A stretch of DNA of 15,714 bases from Rhodococcus sp. IITR03 (GTDB taxonomy: Bacteria; Actinomycetota; Actinomycetes; Mycobacteriales; Mycobacteriaceae): the NCBI GenBank assembly GCA_001017865.1, contig LATQ01000001.1, positions 2,158,880 through 2,174,593 on the forward strand. The letters are read 5' to 3'. The notes below the pieces were generated by a model. It ran no database searches. It was not told where the DNA came from and was given only the letters and a program-made list of their open reading frames with translations. The position numbers and the translations under genes are program-made. Shown in pieces: positions 8,560-15,714 of the stretch (position 1 is the stretch's first letter; each line of letters opens with the position of its first letter).

Positions 8560-9311
8560 GTGGATCCCCAGCCGCTCTTCACGCGCCGCACGCTCGACTT
8601 CTGGGACGAGGACTCGGGATATCACTTCGTCGCCGCCACACCCCAGGCGAACCGGAACTGTGGGCGCAGTTCCTGGACGGCGCCCGCGCCGCCTACCGAC
8701 GTTTCGGTGCCGAGGGCGCCCTCGAATACGACTCGATCCGTGACGGAAGGTCCACGGCGTTGTTCTTCGCCGCCGTGACAACGGAGGGTGTCGTCCAGGG
8801 AGGTTCCCGTGCGCTGGGGCCGTACGGGAGCGGACGTCAGTCCCACGCCGTCCTGGAATGGACCGAACCCGACATCAGGGCGAGGATCGCGCGGATCCTC
8901 GACGCCTACGTCCCCCACGGCCTCATCGAGGTGAAGAGCACGTGGGTGGGCTCGGGCGCGGTGCGCCGATCCGCGCTCAGTGCGGGAGTGGCGCGCACGC
9001 TGACCTATTCGATGGAGCTGCTCGGCACGCGGTATCTCGTCGCCACCTCGGCGAGCACGGCGGTGGCCCGCTGGCAGGAGGTGGGAGCGGAGATCGTCGA
9101 CGAGATCCCGCCCTGCCCTTATCCGGACGACCGCTACCGGACGTACCTGATCCTGTGGGACGTCGAACGGTGCAGGTCGGAACGGCGGAGCCGGGAGATC
9201 GAGAAACTCCTCGCATCCGATGGGGCGCCCGGTTTCCCGTGTATGTCCTCCCTGCTTCCCCTACGCTCGCTGGGAAGGGGTGACCTGGAGGAATCGGATG
9301 GGGAGATGTGA
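8560..9311 (+). CDS. Probable GNAT-fold acyltransferase, resembling LuxI/FeeM-type N-acyl synthases (frameshifted)
   Basis: About 250 residues read across one lost base near 8645 in a C-run. The pattern fits the GNAT superfamily and, more loosely, its LuxI/FeeM branch that joins acyl groups to amino compounds. An early acidic/aromatic segment LEYDSIRDGRSTALFFAAV is followed by a core strand GVVQGGSRALGPYGSG. Next comes a helix-rich part HGLIEVKSTWVGSGAVRRSA, where E-x-K is followed by a basic/Gly turn, then LGTRYLVATSASTAVARWQEVGAEIVDEIPP near the end, which is the usual GNAT/LuxI closing strand. No signal peptide or membrane segment is visible. The stop TGA shares its A with the ATG of the next gene. 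Substrate, acyl donor and even activity are unknown; a plain acetyltransferase or a non-catalytic relative is possible. Confidence 0.5.
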
Positions 9312-11494
9312 TGGCCTCGGAGGACATACCGTGCGCGGCGTTGCTGCTCGCCGAGGACCTCGAAGCGGACATGGCGGTTCTGGAGCGGCTGCGTCGCGAC
9401 GGCGTGGACCTACGGGATCACCTGGACGACCAACGAGCAGGCCTCGCCGCTCTCGGTGACGCCCTCCCGGACGAGGCCCCGCGATGGGCCTACTATCCCT
9501 GGAGCCGCATCGCGGTCAGGATCCTGGGCCCTGCCGGATTCGACCGACTCCGGCTCGACCGTAATCGCAACAAGATCACCGCCGACGAGCAGGCGCGCCT
9601 GCGTTCCGCGAAGGTGGGCGTCGTCGGACTGAGTGTCGGCCACGCCGTCGCCTACACCCTCGCCCTCGAGGGTGCCTGCGGCGCACTGCGTCTCGCCGAT
9701 TTCGACACGCTCGAGTTGTCCAACATGAACCGATTGCCCGTATCGGTCACGGACCTCGGTGTGAACAAGGCCGTGATCGCGGCGCGGCGTATCGCCGAAC
9801 TCGACCCCTACCTGCCGGTCGAGGTATGGACCGAGGGCGTCACCCCCGAGACGGTGGGGGCGTTCTGCCGGGACCTCGACGTCGTGGTCGACGAGTGCGA
9901 TTCGCTCGACGTGAAGCTGCTGATCCGGACGGAAGCGGCGCGGCAACGACTCCCCGTGGTGATGCACACCAGCGATCGAGGACTGCTCGACGTCGAACGA
10001 TTCGACCTCGACGGTGATCTGCTGCCCTTCCACGGCCTGCTCGGCGACATCGACCCCGAGACACTGCAGACTCTGTCCACCCGCGACAAGGTCCCGTACG
10101 TGCTGCGTCTGCTCGACCCGGAGGAGATCTCCGCGCGCATGGCGGCTCCATGCTCGAGGTCGGTGAATCCCTGGAGACCTGGCCGCAACTCGGAGCCGAC
10201 GTCGGCTCGGCGGCGTGACCGTGTCCGCCGCGGTGCGCGGGATCGTCCTCGATCGCCCCGTCGCATCGGGGCGGTGCCGGGTCGACCTCGACCGCACCTC
10301 GACGCCCTCGACGTGCCTCCGGGACTTCCGATGTGCCGGACGAGGCCGACGAGCCGGCAGGCACCGAACCGGAGGCGACGGTGCCGGAGACCCCGCCGGA
10401 CGGGGTGCCGCAGGATCCGGTGGAAGCCGTGATCGACGCCGCGATCCGGGCACCCTCCGGCGGCAACGCCCAGCCGTGGTCGATCGTCGTCGAACCGGAC
10501 CGTCTGACGTTCGCGCTGGCACCCGAACCGGAACCCGTCCTGATGGACCTGCACCGGCGCGGGAGTCTCGTCGCGCTCGGCGCAGCCCTGCACAACGCGC
10601 GGGTGGCCGCGGCGAATCACAAGATCCTGGGGCCGGACACGGTGCTCGATCGTCCGGCGAACCGGAGCCGGGTGTCCCGCTGGCCCACCTGGAGCTGGGG
10701 AGCGACACCGATCCGAGATCCTCGCGGCGTACCACGCGGATGCTCGCGCGCGCGACCAACCGGTCACCCGGTGATCCCCACACCGTCACGGACGACGAAC
10801 TCGAGGCGATGCACGCGGCCGCCCGCCTCGTCGGCGGACGTATCGGGGTCGTCACCGAGAGCGCGACATCGCCCGCCTCGCGGAGATCCTCGCGGAATCG
10901 GATCGCGTGCGGTATCTCGACAATCGGCTCCGCAGCGAGATGGTCGCCGAGCTGCGGTGGCCGGGCGACCCCGATCCCGACAGCGGAATCGAGGTGGACT
11001 CCCTCGGACTCGACACCGCGGAGGCGGCGATGCTCGACGTCGTCCTGCGCGACGACGCCCTCGACCGGCTCGCGGAGTGGGGACTCGGGAGGGGCCTCGG
11101 CAAGATGACCCGCGACCGCGTGCTCGGTAGTGCCGGACTCGTCGCGGTGTTCACCGAAGGCCGTTCGCCTGCCGACTACATCCGGGGCGGTGCGGTGGTC
11201 GAGAGCGTCTGGATCGCGGCGCAGGAGATCGGTCTGGCCGTCCAGCCCGTGTCGCCGGTCTTCCTGTACGCCGATACGCGAAGCGATCTCGAGCGTCTGA
11301 GCCCGAGGCATGTCGACGATCTCGACGCGCTCCGGCAGGATCTGCACGCCGTCCTGAACGTTCCCGAGAGTGAAGGCCTCGCCCTGCTGTTGCGCTTCGG
11401 TCGTGCCTCGGCTGCCACGATGCGCAGCCGGCGCCGGAACGACCGCGTGCGACATGTCGGCGATGTCGACGGACTCATCCCTGCTCCTGGCTGA
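9311..11494 (+). CDS. Rv1355c-family E1-like (ThiF) / nitroreductase fusion protein (frameshifted)
   Basis: About 728 residues, close to M. tuberculosis Rv1355c (MoeY-annotated, about 715). Residues about 90-260 form a ThiF/E1-type adenylation domain with a Rossmann loop VGVVGLSVGHAVA, the acidic ADFDTLELSNMNRLP (Asp and the NxNR arginine that handle ATP), DLGVNKAVIAARRIAELDP and VVDECDSLD. No Cys-x2-Cys zinc site or obvious catalytic cysteine is seen. The C-terminal half starts with AIRAPSGGNAQPWSIVV, the FMN-binding start of nitroreductases, and runs to GLAVQPVSPVFLYA. About five or six indels interrupt the frame, near 10148, 10207, 10300, 10328, possibly 10690-10730, and 10862, with similarity resuming each time. 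GTG at 9308 is an alternative start. The reaction is unknown for this family; adenylation coupled to a flavin redox step is inference. Confidence 0.82.
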
Positions 11495-11507
11495 CGACGG
11501 AGGTGTC

Positions 11508-13392
11508 ATGCCCGGTACGAGAAGAACACTCGAAAGCCTGGTGACGAGGATCGCCGCACGGCTGATGCCCGCGGACGCGGCTCGCACGTGGAGGTAGTGC
11601 GTCTCGTACTCCGGGATCTCGTCGAGCAACTCGGCGTCGACACCTGCTTCCTGAGGTACAACGACCACGAGATCGGGGCGACGATCCTGGTCGCCGAGTG
11701 GCCGCCGCGGGAGAACGTGCCCGACCCCGATCCCATCGGTGTGGTCTATTTCCGCGATGCGGACCCCGTCTTCGCGGCCGTGGAGCATCTGAAGGAACCG
11801 CTGCTGGCGGGTGCCGGCGGGACGTCGTATCCGGCTGTCGAGTCCCCCGACTACACCGAGCGGGTGTTCGCCGCATCGGGATGGTCGGAGGTCTCCATGG
11901 TGGCCGTGCCGCTCGTGTCCGGGCAGGTCACGACCGGCGTGCTGGGCTTCGTGAACGAAGGGGGGCGGCCGTGGACCGAGGACGAGGTCAACGCGTTGAC
12001 GTTGATCGCGGTCCTGCTCGCACAGGTGCAGGCACGCGTCCGGGCGGAGGAAGATCTGCGTAGGGCTGCCTACGAGGACGCCCTCACCGGACTCGCGAGC
12101 CGACGCGCTCTGTTCGAATATCTCGACAAGCGGCTCGAACCGGGCGCGGAGGGCCCGGTCGGGTTGCTGTTCCTCGACCTCGATCGTCTCAAGGCGTTGA
12201 ACGACTTCCTCGGGCACGACGCGGCCGACTCGTATCTCTGCCGGATCGCGGACCGTCTTGCGAAGGGCAGCAGGCCCGACGACCTCGTCGCGCGGCTCGG
12301 CGGCGACGAATTCGTCGTGGTGCTGGACGGTCCGTCCACGATGGAGGAGGCGATGGAACGGGCGGAGGTGTATCAGGACGCGGTGGGAGCGTCCGTTGCA
12401 CTCGGCAACCGGACCGTCGGACGGGGCGTCAGCGTGGGTGTCGCGCTCGGAACGCCGGGGGAGCTGAGTTCGGCGAACCTGCTCAGTCGTGCCGATCAGG
12501 CGATGATGGTGGCCAAGCGGCATGGTGGCAACGGCGTGGGTGTGTTCACCGAGGACATGAACGAGAAGGGCAAGCGCCGCACCATCATCGAGATGAACCT
12601 CCGCTCCTCGATCGACGACGAGCACCTGACGCTGGAGTACCAGCCCGAGATCGACCTGCGGACCGGGACGATCCTCGCGTCGAAGCGCTCGTGCGATGGA
12701 ACCGTTCACCGCTGGGCGTGCTCCAGCCGGGAGAATTCGTCGAGGTCGCCGAGGCCACCAATCTCGCCGGTGAACTGGGGGAGTGGGTCGTCACGCGGGC
12801 CTGTGCGCAACTCGCGGAGTGGAAACGAGAGATTCCCGACCTGCGGATCATCATGAGTGTCAATGTTTCTCCCGTCCAGCTGGTGTCGATGGATTTCGAC
12901 TCCACAGTGAGATCGGTGCTGCACCACCACGGCCTCGTGGGGTCGGAACTGTGCCTCGAGATCACCGAGAACGTGGTCGTGGGCGATCTTCAGCGCACGA
13001 AGGACACCCTCCGCCGGCTCGAGCGGCTGGGGGTGTGGGTCGCGATCGACGATTTCGGGACCGGGTACAGCTCGCTCGGGCATCTCAAGGCTCTTCCCGT
13101 CGACACGCTCAAGATCGACAAGGGTTTCGTGCAGAACCTCGAGCACAGCGAGGAAGATCGGGTCATCGTCGATTCCATCGTGGGTCTGGCCTCGTCGTTC
13201 GGCCTGCAGGTGGTCGCGGAGGGTGTCGAGACCGTCGGCGCCGTGAAGCAGTTGCTGGATCTGGGTTGCGTACGAGCGCAGGGTTTTCTGCTGAGCAGGC
13301 CCACCACGCCCGACCGGCTCCGATGGATGCTCCAGGCCGGGAGTGTGCGGTTGCGTGGAACACGGACACGTGGGCGGCGACGAAGAGTGTGA
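11508..13392 (+). CDS. GAF-GGDEF-EAL cyclic-di-GMP turnover enzyme, Rv1354c type (frameshifted)
   Basis: Makes and/or degrades cyclic-di-GMP under control of a sensory GAF domain; about 628 residues, cytosolic. GAF spans residues about 30-185 (FLRYNDHEIGATILVAEWPP to VPLVSGQVTTGVLGF). The diguanylate cyclase domain has an intact GGDEF at 12299-12313 and an inhibitory-site RxxD (RPDD, 12272-12283) directly upstream. The phosphodiesterase domain has EAL (12682-12690), EITENVV, DDFGTGYSS (about 13048-13074), DTLKIDKGF and VVAEGVET, so both halves look catalytic. Two bases are missing, near 11590 and near 12680 (expected GCGGTC, read GCGTC). ATG at 11508 has GGAGG four bases upstream. It starts 13 bases after the Rv1355c-type gene; the homologous genes are neighbours in M. 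tuberculosis too, so the pairing is conserved. Confidence 0.92.
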
Positions 13393-13431
13393 AGGGTCGG
13401 CTGCCTCACTGAAGATGCTAGAAGTCTGTTA

Positions 13432-13460
13432 TTGCGTGAAAAACAATCTCAAGGTACGGT
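13432..13460 (+). promoter_or_regulatory. Sigma-70-type promoter of the sugar transferase gene
   Basis: TTGCGT (13432-13437) and TACGGT (13455-13460) are separated by exactly 17 bases. The spacer is A-rich, unlike its surroundings, and the pair sits 45-73 bases before the ATG at 13505. Transcription would begin near 13467, inside the dyad at 13464-13486. This is the most convincing promoter in the window and makes the sugar transferase a separate transcription unit from the c-di-GMP operon. Confidence 0.6.
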
Positions 13461-13463
13461 TTG

Positions 13464-13486
13464 GGAGTCGGGGTAACCGTGACTCC
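13464..13486. promoter_or_regulatory. 23-bp dyad overlapping the predicted transcription start (candidate operator)
   Basis: The pattern is GGAGTC-nn-GGT-A-ACC-nn-GACTCC: six plus three matching bases on each side of a central A. A partial second copy of its core, GGGGTGACC at 13492-13500, repeats GGGGTAACC at 13470-13478 exactly 22 bp downstream, two helical turns. The position just after the -10 box suits a repressor site. A 5' mRNA hairpin is the alternative. No known regulator consensus was recognised. Confidence 0.45.
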
Positions 13487-13504
13487 GGACTGGGGTGACC
13501 TTGA

Positions 13505-15075
13505 ATGTACAAGCGTGAGAACGACTTCGCGACGGTTCTCGACACGGATTCCGACCGTGAAGCACCGACGACGAAGGCCGGGTCAGGACCGAACGGGGCA
13601 CGGAAGATCGGCTCGACCATCGTGCTCCCCGTCGGCTCGCAGGTCGCGTCCGCTCCTCCACCGGTGCGCCGGCCGAGAACCGAACGGCGCTACAGAGCGG
13701 CGGTCATCGGCTTCGACCTGTTCGCGCTCGTGGTCGCCCACGTGGTCGTCACGGTCGGATACCACTCCTTCGACCAGATCGACTCCTGGCGCACCCCTGT
13801 CCTCATCGGGGCCGCGCTGACGGCGGCGATCGTCTCCCTCGGAATCCAGAAAGCCTGGGACGAAAGAATTCTCGGCACCGGTCCCGAGGAATACCGGAGG
13901 GTCGTCCGCGGATATGTCTTCGCCGTCGCCGCACTCGCCGTCGCCGGATACGGATGGGGTACCTCGGCAGGTCAGTCCTGGACATTCGGCTCGCTGCTGA
14001 TCGCTCTCGTGCTCACCCTGCTGGGACGGACGGTGCTCCGCCGCCACCTCTCGAAGGCCCGCGCCGAGGGCCGATGTCTGCGCTCGGTGCTCGTGGCCGG
14101 AGACGTGGAGGAGGTGCACGAACTGGTCTCCCGGGCCGACTGCCTCCGGCGCGCCGATGGCAGGTCGACGGCATCTGTCTCGCCGTCGACCGCGGCGCCG
14201 ACTCCCTACCGGTGGCCATCGACGACATCCCCGTGCTCGGCACCGACGAGACCGTTCTGTCCGTCGCCGAGCAGCACAACTTCGAGGCCGTCGCGCTCCT
14301 GCCCTCCGGTCGATGGCCGCACGCACGGACGCGCAAACTCAGCTGGGACCTCGAGAAGATCGGTGCCGAACTCCTCATCGCCCCCGTGCTCATGGACGTC
14401 GTCGGCCCACGCCTGCACATCTCCCCGCTCGAGGGGCTACCCCTGTTGCAGATGAGTGCCCCCAGTTACAGCGGCCCGGCCTGGATCGTGAAGAACGTCT
14501 TCGACAGGTCCTCGCGGTGCTGATCCTGATGGTGATCGCGCCGGCACTGCTCGCCGTCGCGATCGCGATCAAGGCCGGCAGCAGAGGGCCGATCCTCTTC
14601 CGTCAACAACGGGTGGGACGCGGCGGAACCCCGTTCACGATGTACAAGTTCCGCAGCATGGTCGTCGGCGCCGACAAGCACAAGGACGACATCGCCGATC
14701 ACGACATCGGTGCCGGGGTGCTGTTCAAGGTCCGCGAGGACCCGCGGTCACCAGGTCGGCCGCTTCATCCGGCGGTACTCGCTCGACGAGCTGCCGCAAC
14801 TGTTCAACGTGGTCAAGGGCGACATGTCGCTCGTCGGCCCGCGCCCACCGCTCGAATGCGAGGTCGCCCGGTACGGAGAGGACGGCGCGGCGCGGCGGCT
14901 GTTCGTCAAACCAGGTGTGACGGGACTGTGGCAGGTCAGCGGACGCAGCAATCTGTCCTGGGACGAGTCGGTACGGGCCGATCTGCGGTACGTCGAGAAC
15001 TGGACCTTCATGCTCGACCTGTCGATCCTGCGCCGCACCATCCGGGCCGTTCTCAGCGGGGACGGCGCATATTGA
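13505..15075 (+). CDS. Exopolysaccharide polyprenyl-phosphate sugar-1-phosphate transferase, WbaP/CpsE type (frameshifted)
   Basis: Moves a sugar-1-phosphate from an NDP-sugar to undecaprenyl (or decaprenyl) phosphate in the cytoplasmic membrane, the first committed step of polysaccharide repeat assembly. About 524 residues. The N-terminal 60 are polar; transmembrane segments lie at about 64-86, 97-114, 135-151 and 160-176. A soluble nucleotide-binding-like middle (VLVAGDVEEVHELV, LAVDRGADSLPVAIDDIPVLG) follows, then another membrane helix (VLAVLILMVIAPALLAVAIAI). The catalytic domain has KFRSM, GRFIRRYSLDELPQLFNVVKGDMSLVGPRPP, PGVTGLWQVSGRSNLSWDE and YVENWTFMLDLSILRRT. Four bases appear lost: near 14160, 14510, 14743 and 14752. 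It has its own promoter and lies 112 bases downstream of the c-di-GMP gene. The sugar it transfers cannot be told. Confidence 0.88.
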
Positions 15076-15118
15076 GGGAGACCGCTGTCGAGACAGTAGA
15101 AACAGAGTCAGAGACAAC

Positions 15119-15148
15119 GGTGGAGTCCGACCCCTCGCGGATTCCACC
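15119..15148 (+). terminator. Hairpin A downstream of the sugar transferase
   Basis: Bases 15119-15129 pair with 15138-15148: 11 pairs with one G-U and an eight-base loop. It starts 43 bases after the sugar transferase stop. No U-tract follows. It may be the first of a tandem terminator pair, or part of the leader of the downstream gene. Confidence 0.45.
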
Positions 15149-15154
15149 TCCGAG

Positions 15155-15189
15155 ACCGGCGCGACGTCAGGCGGGATCGTCGCGCCGGT
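15155..15189 (+). terminator. Hairpin B: 12-bp perfect stem, probable U-less intrinsic terminator
   Basis: ACCGGCGCGACG (15155-15166) is the exact reverse complement of CGTCGCGCCGGT (15178-15189), with an 11-base loop. The stem is very GC-rich. A TTTT lies only at 15216-15219, too far away for a classical U-tract, but actinobacterial terminators often lack one. It separates the sugar transferase from the lytic transglycosylase gene. A protein-binding palindrome or a leader structure is the alternative. Confidence 0.55.
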
Positions 15190-15227
15190 GCGTCTGCCGG
15201 TTCGTCTACAAGGGGTTTTCGTCCCGT

Positions 15228-15714
15228 ATGGAATATGGAGGGGTGCCGTCCGATCGAGAACCCCGACGCTGGCTGTGGCCGGTGGTCCTGCTCAGTGCGC
15301 TCGTCGCCGTCGTCTTCGTGGCGGTCGAGTCCGCTCTGCACTCACCCCGGCGACCGTCCGTCGAGATCCCTGACGGCGTCCCGCCGGCACCCGGTCTGCC
15401 CGTTCCGCCCATCGACGTGAACGGTCCCGGCCGCACAGCAGCACAGCTCGCCGACTGGGCCGAATCACAGTCCCGCGAACTGGGCATCCCCACCACGGCC
15501 CTCGAGGCATACGGGCACGCGGCGGCCGTCCTGGCCGTCGGCACCCCCGACTGCGGCCTGTCGTGGACGACCCTCGCCGGCATCGGCAACGTGGAGAGCA
15601 GCCACGGACGGTTCGGCGGCGCGTCCGTCGGATCCGACGCAGAGTCTCGCCGCCCATCCGGGGTGTCCCGCTCGACGGCACCCAGGGCAACGCGAGATCC
15701 GCGACACCGACGGT
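15228..15714 (+). CDS. lpqU: LpqU-like lytic transglycosylase (3' partial, frameshifted)
   Basis: Peptidoglycan-cleaving enzyme of the SLT_2/MltB-like type, acting outside the cell. One N-terminal membrane segment (WLWPVVLLSALVAVVFVAV, residues about 15-33) is followed by a Pro-rich linker (PPAPGLPVPPIDV), then AYGHAAAVLAVGTPDCGLSWTTLAGIGNVESSHGRFGG, where the Glu of NVESSHG is the expected catalytic acid. The section PPIRGVPLDGTQGN resumes in another frame after a lost base near 15648, and one more base is lost near 15695, just before the window end. There is no lipobox cysteine after the membrane segment, so it looks membrane-anchored or secreted rather than a lipoprotein like mycobacterial LpqU. 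ATG at 15228 has AAGGGG about 12 bases upstream; the frame is open further 5', so the start is uncertain. Confidence 0.8.
   Translation, partial: MEYGGVPSDREPRRWLWPVVLLSALVAVVFVAVESALHSPRRPSVEIPDGVPPAPGLPVPPIDVNGPGRTAAQLADWAESQSRELGIPTTALEAYGHAAAVLAVGTPDCGLSWTTLAGIGNVESSHGRFGGASVGSDAESRRPSGVSRSTAPRATRDPRHRR

Noticed and set aside
10140..10870. Programmed frameshifting in the Rv1355c-type gene
   Set aside because: There are too many shifts in one gene, no slippery heptamer with a downstream structure is evident, and similar losses occur in unrelated housekeeping genes.
9410..12709. A 1099-codon open frame on the minus strand
   Set aside because: It lies antisense to the Rv1355c-type and GGDEF-EAL genes, whose motifs are unmistakable on the plus strand. 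Long antisense frames are common in GC-rich DNA, and this one shows no recognisable domain.
1..15714. CRISPR arrays, tRNA or rRNA genes, insertion sequences, integrases
   Set aside because: No regularly spaced repeats, no cloverleaf-like sequence and no transposase or integrase motif were seen on either strand by eye.

Overview
This is GC-rich actinobacterial DNA, most likely from Rhodococcus or another close relative in the Nocardiaceae. Three things point there. The left edge carries mfd followed by mazG. The right edge is an LpqU-type lytic transglycosylase. The middle holds a pair of genes that match, by remembered sequence, Mycobacterium tuberculosis Rv1355c and Rv1354c. Nothing was searched; all family names come from reading motifs.

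Layout, left to right. (i) 1-3342, plus strand: the 3' part of mfd, then mazG, joined by an ATGA overlap. (ii) 3142-7369, minus strand: a compact four-gene nucleotide-sugar cassette converging on mazG. In transcription order it holds a zinc-finger C-methyltransferase, an RfbF-like sugar-1-phosphate nucleotidylyltransferase, an SDR-type epimerase/dehydratase, and a second, divergent C-methyltransferase. Three of the four genes are joined by ATGA overlaps. (iii) 7370-7601: an AT-rich divergent control region. At its right end is a long predicted hairpin that includes the start codon of the next gene. (iv) 7602-13392, plus strand: a five-gene operon. It encodes two small GyrI-like effector-binding proteins, a probable GNAT-fold acyltransferase, an E1-like (ThiF)/nitroreductase fusion of the Rv1355c type, and a GAF-GGDEF-EAL cyclic-di-GMP enzyme of the Rv1354c type. 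(v) 13393-15075: a good promoter, a 23-bp dyad and a polyprenyl-phosphate sugar transferase that starts exopolysaccharide synthesis. (vi) 15076-15714: two strong hairpins, then the start of an LpqU-like lytic transglycosylase cut by the window end.

How the parts may fit (inference). In M. tuberculosis, as I recall, the order is mfd-mazG-lpqU-eno. Here about 12 kb sits between mazG and lpqU, which looks like an accessory block placed in a conserved neighbourhood. The block joins sugar modification, small-molecule chemistry (acyl transfer, E1-like adenylation, flavin reductase fold), ligand-binding domains (two GyrI-like, one GAF), c-di-GMP turnover and EPS initiation. A surface-polysaccharide programme controlled by a small signal is a reasonable hypothesis, not something the sequence proves.

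Quality warning. Nearly every gene longer than about 800 bp is broken by one or more single-base indels, at least 20 in total. Most are losses of one G or C where the correct frame resumes immediately. These look like sequencing or assembly errors rather than real pseudogenes, so products are described across the frameshifts.
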